64,000 bases of DNA from Chryseobacterium taiwanense. Lineage in GTDB: Bacteria > Bacteroidota > Bacteroidia > Flavobacteriales > Weeksellaceae. How positions within the stretch are numbered: the first letter of the stretch is position 1; each line of letters starts with the position of its first letter. A program made the translations under genes and the position numbers. The DNA lies in contig NZ_JWTA01000015.1 of the NCBI RefSeq assembly GCF_000813825.1, forward strand, positions 124,001 to 188,000, read 5' to 3'. Below the pieces are notes generated by a model, which saw only the letters and a program-made list of their open reading frames with translations, made no database searches and was not told the DNA's origin. Of the stretch, positions 56,086-64,000 are shown one piece after another.

Positions 56086-56652
56086 TTAATAAATAAAGGG
56101 AATTAACCTTTTTGTTTCTTTTCTGTATTGAATATATTCGTCTCCAAACTGTTCAATCAAAGCCTGTTCTTCTACTTTAATCCTATAATTGAATGCTAAA
56201 AACGGAGGAATAAAAGCTACGGCAAATGAAATCCAGTTGTTCAGAAACAAACCTAATCCTACAAAAGTAAGCAGTGCGAATGTATAAGAAGGATGTCTCA
56301 TGTATTTGTAAAAGCCTTCTTTCTTAATTTTATGATCTTCCCGGATACTCACATCTACCGTAAAATATTTACCTAAAGATCTGATAATAATCCATCTGAA
56401 AAGAATTCCGATCGCAATACAACTCTCACCGAGAAAAAAGATCCATTCTCCTTTACTGATGGGAAATCTCGACACGTCTGAAATGAATATGGCAAGAGAT
56501 ATCGACGGAATAATAACGATCCATAAAACATTTAATGTCGATTTATCTTTCTTCTTAGCGTTCTGAGCGGATGTAAATACTTTTTTGTAGTACAACTCAC
56601 TTAGAAACCAAATTGCCATCGAAATATAAAATATGACCGTAAGCTCTTTCAT
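56086..56652 (-). CDS. Isoprenylcysteine carboxyl methyltransferase-like membrane protein
   Basis: A 188-residue protein with about five hydrophobic helices and the ICMT/PEMT-type C-terminus: VSIREDHKIKKEGFYKYMRH leads to PSYTFALL, and EEQALIEQFGDEYIQYRKET is the final motif of the family. Bacterial members methylate small or lipid substrates with AdoMet; the substrate here is unknown. It lies between two 2TM genes (1- and 178-base gaps) in the array and is transcribed with the kinase unit. Confidence 0.85.
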   Translation of the reverse strand: MKELTVIFYISMAIWFLSELYYKKVFTSAQNAKKKDKSTLNVLWIVIIPSISLAIFISDVSRFPISKGEWIFFLGESCIAIGILFRWIIIRSLGKYFTVDVSIREDHKIKKEGFYKYMRHPSYTFALLTFVGLGLFLNNWISFAVAFIPPFLAFNYRIKVEEQALIEQFGDEYIQYRKETKRLIPFIY

Positions 56653-56653
56653 G

Positions 56654-56950
56654 TTATTTTTCTTTATCCATGAGTTCTTTTATTTTTTTCTCTTCCCAGC
56701 GTTTTCCAAGCACAAAAGGCGGTAAAAAAACGCTTAATCCGTGTGCAGCGAGACCAATTCCCCAAAACACTGGCAACTGAAGCATATTCCAGCTCCATTG
56801 TTCTTTATCATCAGTATCAAAAAACTCAAGGGCAATGACAAAAAAATTCGTAAAACAATATACCATGAGGTGGATATAAAATCCTTTGATCTTTTTTACC
56901 CGTTTCTCCGCTTCTTTATAGCGGATATCGTTTTCATCTATATTAATCAT
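56654..56950 (-). CDS. 2TM-domain protein
   Basis: A 98-residue membrane protein from ATG 56948-56950. It has the 2TM layout RYKEAEKRVKKIKGFYIHLM, then VYCFTNFFVIALEFF and WNMLQLPVFWGIGLAAHGLS, then a basic tail VLGKRWEEKKIKELMDKEK. Helix 2 retains GIGLAAHG and the tail retains WEEKKIKEL, like the kinase copy. It starts 2 bases after the kinase stop, so it is translationally adjacent to it. Confidence 0.85.
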   Translation of the reverse strand: MINIDENDIRYKEAEKRVKKIKGFYIHLMVYCFTNFFVIALEFFDTDDKEQWSWNMLQLPVFWGIGLAAHGLSVFLPPFVLGKRWEEKKIKELMDKEK

Positions 56951-56952
56951 CT

Positions 56953-58278
56953 TTATCGGTTTTTGTGTTGATCTTGTTTTTCTAATATTTCCCGTATTTT
57001 TTTCTCTTCCCAAGTTCTTCCAATTGAGAAAACACTTATTGCATGGGCTACAATCCCGATTCCCCATCCTAACATCGGCCAGTAAAACCATAAGTGTTTA
57101 GGAGAAGTTATAAGGTTAAGAATAGCAAGGAATGTAATTACAATGATGTATGAGAAAAAATTTCCGTAGAAACTTTTAATCTCTTTTACTCTCTTTTGAG
57201 CTTTTTCGTAGGCTTTGTCTTCAGATTCACTTTTTATACTGACTATACTAGGTTTACTAGACAACATCGGAAGTTTAACTTTAAAATAATCCTCCGATTT
57301 TTCAATAAAAACATTTCGTTTCGTCAGCAAAGAATATCGCTGAACAATATTGGCCAATCCTATCCCCGCGCTTTCTTTCATCTGTTCTCTTACCTGAAGA
57401 TTGTTTTCAATACAAAGTGTATCGTTTTCTGAAAATACTTTGATCACCAAAGGTTTTGAAGAAGTGGCAAAATTGTGCTTGATACAGTTTTCCAAAAGTA
57501 ACTGTAAGGAAAGCGGAACGACCAATTGTCTTAAGTCTTCATTTTTAATATCAAATTCAAAGTCTACGCTGTCCTCAAATCTTGTTTTTAAAAGGTCACA
57601 ATAGGTTTTTGCAAATTCAATTTCGTCTTCTACGGTAACTAATTCTTTGTCTTTCTGCTCCAAAACATATCGGTAAATTTTTGACATTGAAGCGGTAAAT
57701 TTCTGCGCCTGTTTCGGATTCTCATCAATTAAGGAGCTTAAAACATTCAGGGAATTGAATAAAAAATGGGGGTCTAACTGATTTTTAAGACTTTCAAACT
57801 GGGCATTTGCTGATTTGGCTATCAACTTTTGTTCTACGACTTCTTTTTTGGAGGTCTTTTTCAGCTCTTCCATAAAACCTCTTGCATGGAGGAATGCCGA
57901 AATTAAAAGCGCTACATTGATGGTAAACCAATTGATAAAATTATATTTCCCAGAAAAGTATTCTTCTACTGTAGCCGCCTTCTGTATAACCACAAAGTTT
58001 AAATAGTTACAGAAATACACCAAAATAATATTGGCAATCAGAATCGAAATAATACTGATAGCTGCTCGTTTTGTGGTGGCTTCAGACCAAGGAAACCTTT
58101 TATTAAGAAAATCGTTAATCAGCCCGTTTCCTACGCCCAAAACAAAGGAATAGATAAATGAAATAAGAATGGTGTGTACAAAGTTTTCAATATTTTTCTC
58201 ATCTGTAAATACAAAGAAGAAGAACATTGAAGTAGCCAATGATACCCAAAATAACGTTATGATGTTTTTACGTCTCAT
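56953..58278 (-). CDS. LytS-type histidine kinase fused to a C-terminal 2TM domain
   Basis: A 441-residue membrane kinase. Residues 1-145 form about four transmembrane helices (VSLATSMFFFFVF, VHTILISFIYSFVLGVGNGL, AAISIISILIANIILVYFCN, FTINVALLISAFLHARGF). The His_kinase domain follows, with FESLKNQLDPHFLFNSLNVL carrying the phospho-His, then the ATPase N-box LLLENCIKHNF and G-box ESAGIGLANIVQRY. Residues about 355-441 are a second membrane unit, a 2TM domain (EKAQKRVKEIKSFYGN, SPKHLWFYWPMLGWGIG, WEEKKIREI) that nearly matches the stand-alone gene at 55611. Confidence 0.9.
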   Translation of the reverse strand: MRRKNIITLFWVSLATSMFFFFVFTDEKNIENFVHTILISFIYSFVLGVGNGLINDFLNKRFPWSEATTKRAAISIISILIANIILVYFCNYLNFVVIQKAATVEEYFSGKYNFINWFTINVALLISAFLHARGFMEELKKTSKKEVVEQKLIAKSANAQFESLKNQLDPHFLFNSLNVLSSLIDENPKQAQKFTASMSKIYRYVLEQKDKELVTVEDEIEFAKTYCDLLKTRFEDSVDFEFDIKNEDLRQLVVPLSLQLLLENCIKHNFATSSKPLVIKVFSENDTLCIENNLQVREQMKESAGIGLANIVQRYSLLTKRNVFIEKSEDYFKVKLPMLSSKPSIVSIKSESEDKAYEKAQKRVKEIKSFYGNFFSYIIVITFLAILNLITSPKHLWFYWPMLGWGIGIVAHAISVFSIGRTWEEKKIREILEKQDQHKNR

Positions 58279-58348
58279 ATTCAGAATTTTCCTGATCAAA
58301 AATCAGGTTTATATAAAATTTGGTCTCCCTTTCTAGAAGACCAAGATA

Positions 58349-58999
58349 TTATTTTTTATCTCCCATACTCAAAAAATATTCTGCTTCAGATTTTCCCCAG
58401 TTCGGATCTAAAGCCGTTTTTGGCTTATAGGCATTGTATTTTTCTAAAGCGACTTTAAAAAGCTCAAGCCCTTTTGCTTTACTTCCCCCATATTGTTCCG
58501 GAGTAAAATATACATCTTCTGCTTTTATTAAAGCTACTCTCGGGTTGGATGCATCTAAACTTTCAGCTTTTTTCAGCTCTCCTGCAGCCTGCATTCCGAA
58601 TGTCATATATCTTTCCTGAGGATTCACCATCATTTTCAGAGAATAGATCATTTTTTGCAGCAAATGGATTTCAGAATTGTTTGTTTCTGTACTTCCTGCC
58701 ATATCAATAAATTTTTGTGCCTGATCTGCCACCTCATCAAGATCATCCATTTTCCCTTCTCTCATCAGTACTCTCCCTTTTTGAATAGACGAAAATGCGG
58801 CGTAGTAATTCGGAAGCCATTTTCCTTTTTCTTTATCGCCAATTCTTTGAAAATCATTTGCCAATGTCTGAAATTCTTCTATAGTTTTGCAGGTTTCAAG
58901 TTTAGCGATTTTCTCGGTCATAATTTTATCATAACTAGCCTGAGCAAAAGTAATTAAGCTAACACAGCTTAAAGCAGCAGTTAAAATGTATTTTTTCAT
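58349..58999 (-). CDS. Secreted helical (TPR-like) protein
   Basis: A 216-residue protein with a signal peptide (MKKYILTAALSCVSLITFAQ). The mature part is all-helical with weak tandem helix pairs (NYYAAFSSIQKGRVLMREGK, AGELKKAESLDASNPRVALI), suggestive of TPR-like solenoid. A conserved-looking EDVYFTPEQYGGSKAKGLEL segment sits near residue 162. No function is known. It lies 49 bases from the receptor gene and 71 from the kinase, in the same direction, and may be a periplasmic partner of the receptor or sensor. Confidence 0.7.
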   Translation of the reverse strand: MKKYILTAALSCVSLITFAQASYDKIMTEKIAKLETCKTIEEFQTLANDFQRIGDKEKGKWLPNYYAAFSSIQKGRVLMREGKMDDLDEVADQAQKFIDMAGSTETNNSEIHLLQKMIYSLKMMVNPQERYMTFGMQAAGELKKAESLDASNPRVALIKAEDVYFTPEQYGGSKAKGLELFKVALEKYNAYKPKTALDPNWGKSEAEYFLSMGDKK

Positions 59000-59047
59000 A
59001 GGTTCTAAATTTTTATAGATTATTTTTTATTTAAATGTACTTGTTTT

Positions 59048-61291
59048 TTATAGATTATTGTTAATAGCATCTTGTGTTCTGTCTACTCCAAAGCTAATGA
59101 ATGCTCCCACAAAGACAAATGTATTCACAGGAGGAACAACTGCCGAACTTTGATTTCCGTTTCGGGAAAAGTTATATCCATAGATATTTTTTGAGCCCAA
59201 CACGTTTGAAACACTCAGTACAAGAACTGTAAATGCTTTTGCATCTTTTTTACCTAGGTTCGGAAGATAGTTAAAGCTGAAATTTAGTGCGCTATAATCT
59301 TTTAATCGTCCTTCATTTCGAATAAAATTAACATCTTCCCCATTTACCGATTTTGTAGCAATGTCATAATAAGGTCTTCCTTTGGAATAGCTGTAGGAAA
59401 GATTCGTCCCAAATTTCAGTTCCGGGAAAAACCTCTTCGCTACGACTGAAACGGTATGTTCTGATGCAAAATTCGGTTTCAGACTCATCGGATAGTTCAT
59501 AAAATCCCTTTTAGAATCCAGATAAGAATAGCTCACCCAATAGTCGATATTTTTGAATGTTTTCTTATCTCTCCAAAAAAGCTCCAGTCCTTTTGCAAAA
59601 CCATATCCATTATTGTTTACAGCCGTCTGAACAGTTTGATATTGTCCGTTTATTTCTCCGATATTCTGTACTTTAACCAGTTCGTCATATTTTTTATAAA
59701 AAGCTTCCAGTCTTAAACTTCTTCCTTCAGATGCTCTCTGAATCTGGAAAATATAATGCTGCGACTGCTGAAAATCAAGATTTGAAGGTGAATTGATGTA
59801 TTTACTTTCCGGATTTTGGTAAAATAGACCATAAGCAAGAGAAGTCGTCCAATCCTTTGCTAAACGGTAAGCAATTGCAAAGCGGGGAGCAACATTTGCT
59901 TTGCCTAAGAAAGAAGAATATTCTCCTCTAACTCCAATTTTTGCAGAAAGTTGATTACTGAATCCTAAATCTGTTTCTACAAAAGCTGCTGAGATCAAAT
60001 CCTGATAGTTTTTTTGAATTTCCTGAAAATTCAGCTGTTCACTGGCATTATTCAGTTCAAAACCTCCTCTTAATGCACTTATTTTATTAATTTTTCTTTC
60101 TAAAACAGCTTTAAGGTTGATATAATTTCCGTCATTTAAAATCTGCGTTTTTTCTGATTCAAGGTTATTTGTTTCTGTTGAAAAATTAAGATCAGATCTG
60201 TTAAATGAATAAGACGTTCCAACGTTCAACAGATATTTTCCGAATTTTTGTTTGAAAGATAAATTGTGATAGGTATTTTTTCCTTTTAAACGAACCAGCG
60301 CAAAATCATATTCAGGTTCAAGACTTTCTGTTTTCACCCCCATTTTATTGGTATTGTACATTCCGTAATATTTGAAAAGTCCGCCGGATTTGGTTTTAAT
60401 CCTGAAATTAGCATCTCCATTGAAACCTTGTGGTGCATCAATAAAATCGGTATTGAAATCAAAGACTTTCTGCATTAGGCTTAATAAAGAATATCCTGCA
60501 CTTGCGCCATAAGAATACGTTTTTTTATCGTCTAGTTTTTGAAAACCTGCATTTAAAAAGATGGGTGAAATTCCGAAATCATAAGAACTCTGATCGGGAA
60601 GATCTACACTTTCCAGCATTAATGCTCCAGAAAGGGCCTGTCCGTATAACGCAGAATATCCTCCGCTGGAAAATACATTTCCTTTAAAAAGTGAAGTATT
60701 GAACTGATCTCTTCCAGCAATTCCCGGTACTGAGTTGGAAAAATAATTGTTGATTAAACTTCCGTCCATGAAAATTTTTGACTCCGTTCCTGTTCCTCCA
60801 CGAATAAATAATCCTTCCGACTCTCCTACTTTCTGAACTCCCGGAAGGTAATTTAACGCTGAAGAAATCTGTCCGTCTGCTCCTGCAGTGGTATAAATAT
60901 CAATAGGAGTTAAAAGCGCCGTTGCTCTTTTTTTATCACTTGCCTCAATAGATCCTGCAGAAACAACAACGGCATCTATTTCATTGATCTGTTCCTTTAA
61001 ATCTGCATTCATCACTACATTCTGATCGCCAATCGTAATATTCTTATTGACTTCAATATATTTGGGATGAGTAAAACTCAACATATGATCTCCTTTTTCT
61101 GAAGTTTCAAAAGAGAAATTACCTTCCGCGTCGGTTGTGGCACCATCGTATGTATCCTTTAAAGTAACATTTACCTCTTTAATTCCTTTATTTTTAAAGC
61201 TTACTTTCCCTGATATTTTTACCTGGGAAAAATGTAGTATAAATGAAAGAAAAGCTGTCAGAATAAATATTTTTTTTACTTGAGTTTTCAT
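59048..61291 (-). CDS. TonB-dependent outer-membrane receptor
   Basis: A 747-residue receptor. After a signal peptide (MKTQVKKIFILTAFLSFILHFSQ) comes a CarboxypepD_reg-like N-terminal domain (ISGKVSFKNKGIKEVNVTLK), then a plug domain (ISSALNYLPGVQKVGESEGL, FIRGGTGTESKIFMDGSLIN) and a beta barrel to the C-terminus ending FISFGVDRTQDAINNNL. The ligand is not evident; no SusD partner is adjacent, so it is unlikely to be a SusC-type glycan porter. It heads the leftward array and is divergent from the superoxide dismutase gene. Confidence 0.92.
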   Translation of the reverse strand: MKTQVKKIFILTAFLSFILHFSQVKISGKVSFKNKGIKEVNVTLKDTYDGATTDAEGNFSFETSEKGDHMLSFTHPKYIEVNKNITIGDQNVVMNADLKEQINEIDAVVVSAGSIEASDKKRATALLTPIDIYTTAGADGQISSALNYLPGVQKVGESEGLFIRGGTGTESKIFMDGSLINNYFSNSVPGIAGRDQFNTSLFKGNVFSSGGYSALYGQALSGALMLESVDLPDQSSYDFGISPIFLNAGFQKLDDKKTYSYGASAGYSLLSLMQKVFDFNTDFIDAPQGFNGDANFRIKTKSGGLFKYYGMYNTNKMGVKTESLEPEYDFALVRLKGKNTYHNLSFKQKFGKYLLNVGTSYSFNRSDLNFSTETNNLESEKTQILNDGNYINLKAVLERKINKISALRGGFELNNASEQLNFQEIQKNYQDLISAAFVETDLGFSNQLSAKIGVRGEYSSFLGKANVAPRFAIAYRLAKDWTTSLAYGLFYQNPESKYINSPSNLDFQQSQHYIFQIQRASEGRSLRLEAFYKKYDELVKVQNIGEINGQYQTVQTAVNNNGYGFAKGLELFWRDKKTFKNIDYWVSYSYLDSKRDFMNYPMSLKPNFASEHTVSVVAKRFFPELKFGTNLSYSYSKGRPYYDIATKSVNGEDVNFIRNEGRLKDYSALNFSFNYLPNLGKKDAKAFTVLVLSVSNVLGSKNIYGYNFSRNGNQSSAVVPPVNTFVFVGAFISFGVDRTQDAINNNL

Positions 61292-61446
61292 GTTTTTTAT
61301 TTTCGGTTCAAAAATAATATCAAAATTCTCTTCTTCTGTTTTTTTCTTACCGAGTTGTTAAATTTCGTTTCTGAATGGTAAAAAAGGACTGTAATCGTAG
61401 ATTGCTTTGGTAAATCTTTTTTAATTTTATCACAAAATCATTTACA

Positions 61447-61950
61447 ATGAAAATACAAACAATGTCATTATTGATAGGGAGTGCATTTTTGGCAGCGTCG
61501 TGCTGTACTACAAAAACGTTCACCGTAAACCCTAAAAGTGGAACACAGACGGAAGGGACTGCAAAGTTTACTCAGAAAAAAGATGAAGTGACGATGAAAC
61601 TGGATGTAAAAAACCTTACTCCGGGAATACATGCGGTACACATTCATGAAAAAGGAGACTGCTCTGCAGCTGACGGAACTTCTACAGGAGGACATTGGAA
61701 CCCTTCTAAGAACGATCACGGTAAGTGGGGAGCTGAACACTTCCACATGGGAGATATTGGAAATTTGACGGCTAATCAGGACGGAGTGGCTACGCTTACT
61801 TTCAAAACTGATAAATGGTGTCTAGGATGTACAGACGAATCTAAAAATATCATCGGGAAAGGTCTTATCATCCATGCTGCAGCTGATGATTTCCATACTC
61901 AGCCTACAGGAAATGCAGGAGGAAGAGTGGGATGTGTAGAGATTAAATAA
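61447..61950 (+). CDS. sodC: Cu/Zn superoxide dismutase, lipoprotein
   Basis: A 167-residue lipoprotein with lipobox AASC at residues 16-19 (MKIQTMSLLIGSAFLAASCC). The Cu/Zn SOD domain retains the copper and zinc histidines: GIHAVHIHEKGDCSAADG, STGGHWNPSKNDHGKWGAEH, FHMGDIGNLTANQDG and GKGLIIHAAADDFHTQP, ending TGNAGGRVGC. The conserved disulfide Cys pair is present. An extra CLGC pair lies in WCLGCTDESK, within the loop before the last strands. It dismutates periplasmic superoxide and is anchored in the membrane. Confidence 0.92.
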   Translation: MKIQTMSLLIGSAFLAASCCTTKTFTVNPKSGTQTEGTAKFTQKKDEVTMKLDVKNLTPGIHAVHIHEKGDCSAADGTSTGGHWNPSKNDHGKWGAEHFHMGDIGNLTANQDGVATLTFKTDKWCLGCTDESKNIIGKGLIIHAAADDFHTQPTGNAGGRVGCVEIK

Positions 61951-61971
61951 TATCAAACCACGATTACAAAA

Positions 61972-62001
61972 AAATAGCCGCTAAGAAATTAGCGGCTATT
62001 T
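61972..62001. terminator. Bidirectional terminator between sodC and the S41 protease
   Basis: A 13-bp perfect stem aaatagccgctaa / ttagcggctattt with a GNRA-like gaaa loop, and A/T runs on both sides. Confidence 0.9.
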
Positions 62002-62003
62002 TT

Positions 62004-64000
62004 TTATTGTTTCACATTCATGTCTGCGAGAATGTTCATCGCTTCTTGAAGGTAAGTATCTTTTCTAAGGTTCTTCACCCACATTTCAGATTTTTTCTTG
62101 AAGGCTTCATCTTTCTTCTCTCTTTCAACTTCTGCAGGGAACATTGAAAATTTAAGTCCGTTATCGAATTTCGTAAGCACTTTGAACTTCTCGATCTGAG
62201 CTTTTCTCTGCTTCATCAATTCATTAAATTTATTGATATTCAATGTAATTGTTTCTTCTTTATCCAATTGCTCTCTCCATTGTGCAGATTCAATCAATAA
62301 CTGATAGTTTGAATTTTTTGCCATTCTTGCTGAACTTGCTTTTTCCAAAGCCTGAATATTGAAATAATTCAGTTTTTCGAATTTTGTAGCAGGAATTTTA
62401 TCCCAAGCTAAAGCATAATCATCATATCTCTCTCCTATTTCTGCATAGGTAAAGAAGTCTTTCATCTGAATATCTGAAACCACTCCTTTTCTTTGGGTTG
62501 ATTCTCCGGTAATTCTATAGAACTTCTGAATCGTCAGTTTTAAAGATCCGAAATCATCTTCTGTATTTAAGAATCTGTTCAAGTCTACAAAAGTCTGAAC
62601 GGTTCCTTTTCCGAATGATTGTGGAGATCCGATTACCAAAGCTCTTCCGTTATCCTGCATTACACCCGCAAGGATTTCTGAAGCTGAAGCTGAAAGCTCA
62701 TTTTGCATAATCACCAATGAACCTGTCCAAATCGGAGTTTCGTTCTTATTTTTAAGCGTCTGGATTTTTCCGTTTCCGTCTTTTACCTGAACATATGGAC
62801 CTGCATTCATAAACAGTCCCATAATATCTCCAACTTCCGTTAACGATCCTCCACCGTTATTTCTTAAGTCTAAAACAATTCCTTCGATGTTTTGTTCTTT
62901 AAGTTTGATAATTTCGTTTTTGATATCGTCAGAAGCATTTCTTCCTTTCTCATTTTCAAAATCAGCGTTGAAGCTTGGCAGGTTAATGAAACCATATTTT
63001 TTACCGTTCGGAGCATTTACTACAATACTTCTTGCAAAAGTATCTTCTATAGCTACTTCTTCACGGATCATCGTAACATCTTTTATCGTTCCGTCTTTCT
63101 TCTGAACCGTTAAAGTAACCGGAGTTCCTTTTTCACCTCTGATCAGTCTTACGGCTTCATCAGAAAGCATTCCTACCACATTTACTGCATCTTCTTTCGG
63201 TTTTGATTTTACTTTAAGGATCTTATCTCCTTCTGAAAGCTGTTTTGATTTCCAAGCCGGAGCTCCAATCGTAAGAGCACCTAAATAAAGATTTCCTTTT
63301 TTCTCCTGAATAATTGCTCCGATTCCAATTACTTTTCCTGTAAAGTTAGTATCAAAATCTTCTTTATCTTTTGGAGAATAATAGTTGGTATGCGGATCAA
63401 AAACTTCTGTATAAGCATTCATGTATACAGAGAACCAATCCATTTTCTTTCTCTTCTTAAATCTCGTAAAGGTTTCTTTTACAAGATCTTTCACTTCATC
63501 TGTTGCCTGCTTGATTTTCATTTCTGGAGAAAGAGGCTTGTATTTGATGGTATCTTTTAAATTGTATTTCTGAACAGAATCTTTCTTTTCTTTCTGAGCT
63601 TCTTCTTTGCTGTTCATCGATTCAACTTCCTGAAGGATATTGTATTTGATGAATTTCTTCCATTCATTATACTGCTCCTGCTTATTAGCCGGTACTTTCT
63701 TTAATTTTGGCTCAAGAGTAAGCGTTTCGTCCTCTTCAAGATTGATAGGTTTACTGAAAATATCCTGAGTGATTTTATCGATCTCATCCACTCTTTGATA
63801 CAATCTGTCCACCGTAAGTTTATAGAACGTCAAATCTCCTTGGTTCAGATAATCATCCAACTTCGTTTCATGTTTCCCAAACTCATCCATATCCGACTGC
63901 AGGAAATATCTTTTTGCCGGATCGATCATTTCGAAATAATGCTTGTATACATCTTTGGAATACGCATCATTAATAGGTTTTGGACTGTAATGTAAGTAAG
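62004..64000 (-). CDS. Tail-specific (C-terminal processing) protease, N-terminus outside window
   Basis: The frame stays open to base 64000, so the N-terminal part of a larger protein is missing. The visible 665 residues begin in the tail-specific protease N-terminal domain (HYSPKPINDAYSKDVYKHYF, MIDPAKRYFLQSDMDEF). A PDZ domain follows (GAPAWKSKQLSEGDKILKVK), then the S41 peptidase domain (GIVLDLRNNGGGSLTEVGDI) with the catalytic Ser in SASASEILAGV and the Lys in QSFGKGTVQ. The family cleaves proteins with exposed nonpolar C-termini, in the periplasm. A start at 63929 is internal. Confidence 0.93.
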   Translation of the reverse strand, partial: YLHYSPKPINDAYSKDVYKHYFEMIDPAKRYFLQSDMDEFGKHETKLDDYLNQGDLTFYKLTVDRLYQRVDEIDKITQDIFSKPINLEEDETLTLEPKLKKVPANKQEQYNEWKKFIKYNILQEVESMNSKEEAQKEKKDSVQKYNLKDTIKYKPLSPEMKIKQATDEVKDLVKETFTRFKKRKKMDWFSVYMNAYTEVFDPHTNYYSPKDKEDFDTNFTGKVIGIGAIIQEKKGNLYLGALTIGAPAWKSKQLSEGDKILKVKSKPKEDAVNVVGMLSDEAVRLIRGEKGTPVTLTVQKKDGTIKDVTMIREEVAIEDTFARSIVVNAPNGKKYGFINLPSFNADFENEKGRNASDDIKNEIIKLKEQNIEGIVLDLRNNGGGSLTEVGDIMGLFMNAGPYVQVKDGNGKIQTLKNKNETPIWTGSLVIMQNELSASASEILAGVMQDNGRALVIGSPQSFGKGTVQTFVDLNRFLNTEDDFGSLKLTIQKFYRITGESTQRKGVVSDIQMKDFFTYAEIGERYDDYALAWDKIPATKFEKLNYFNIQALEKASSARMAKNSNYQLLIESAQWREQLDKEETITLNINKFNELMKQRKAQIEKFKVLTKFDNGLKFSMFPAEVEREKKDEAFKKKSEMWVKNLRKDTYLQEAMNILADMNVKQ

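Overview
The window is an AT-rich chromosomal segment of a Bacteroidota bacterium, most likely a Flavobacteriia member close to Chryseobacterium (family Weeksellaceae). The evidence is the set of lineage-typical families (DUF4382, YARHG, 2TM, DUF2809 and DUF885 proteins, a fused SpmA/SpmB-like protein, flavobacterial-type AccD and Nth), many lipoproteins with a TSC/ASC-type lipobox, ExbB-ExbD-TonB plus a TonB-dependent receptor, and promoters that fit the Bacteroidota pattern TAnnTTTG with TTTG about 19 bp upstream. No rRNA, prophage, insertion sequence, CRISPR array or integrase was seen. This looks like core genome.

Layout. 1-5.3 kb: a lipoprotein cut by the left edge, a small HExxH protein, a CsaA-type tRNA-binding protein, a DUF4382 lipoprotein, a PolB-type 3'-5' exonuclease, a MIP18/DUF59 Fe-S assembly factor, a 3-mercaptopyruvate-type sulfurtransferase and HMG-CoA lyase. 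5.3-18 kb: pepT, two unknown AT-rich genes, thiL, a thioesterase, a BaiN/HI0933-type flavoprotein, DUF2306, YARHG and DUF2809 proteins, two thioredoxin-fold proteins, two secreted TonB-C-like proteins and mutS. 18-28.5 kb: a cupin-8 protein, bestrophin, a MORN-repeat protein, a TrmH-type RNA methyltransferase, a CBS protein paired with nadK, fbaA, accD, an SpmA/SpmB fusion and small partners. 28.5-36.7 kb: a retropepsin-like protein, tonB-exbD-exbB, a DUF885 peptidase, DinB, nth and bcp. 36.8-41 kb: a leftward run tolC-sprT-manC-unknown-GNAT. 41-47 kb: folC, two identical tRNA-Val(UAC) genes behind a consensus promoter, a tiny lipoprotein, and a glycosyltransferase cluster containing sufE. 47-54.5 kb: clpC, a beta-barrel protein, mnmA, small secreted and membrane proteins and a glycine-rich-domain protein. 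54.5-61.3 kb: a leftward array with a TonB-dependent receptor, a secreted helical protein, a LytS-type histidine kinase fused to a 2TM domain, three stand-alone 2TM proteins, an isoprenylcysteine-methyltransferase-like protein and a LytTR response regulator. 61.4-64 kb: a Cu/Zn superoxide dismutase lipoprotein and a tail-specific protease cut by the right edge.

The most system-like stretch is the 2TM/LytTR array (54501-58278, probably with the receptor upstream). A 2TM domain is fused to the kinase, and paralogous stand-alone copies lie between kinase and regulator. Intergenic spaces carry several families of imperfect palindromes, two or three of which recur within the window. Two housekeeping proteins, AccD and Nth, lack the metal-binding cysteines of their Escherichia coli counterparts.
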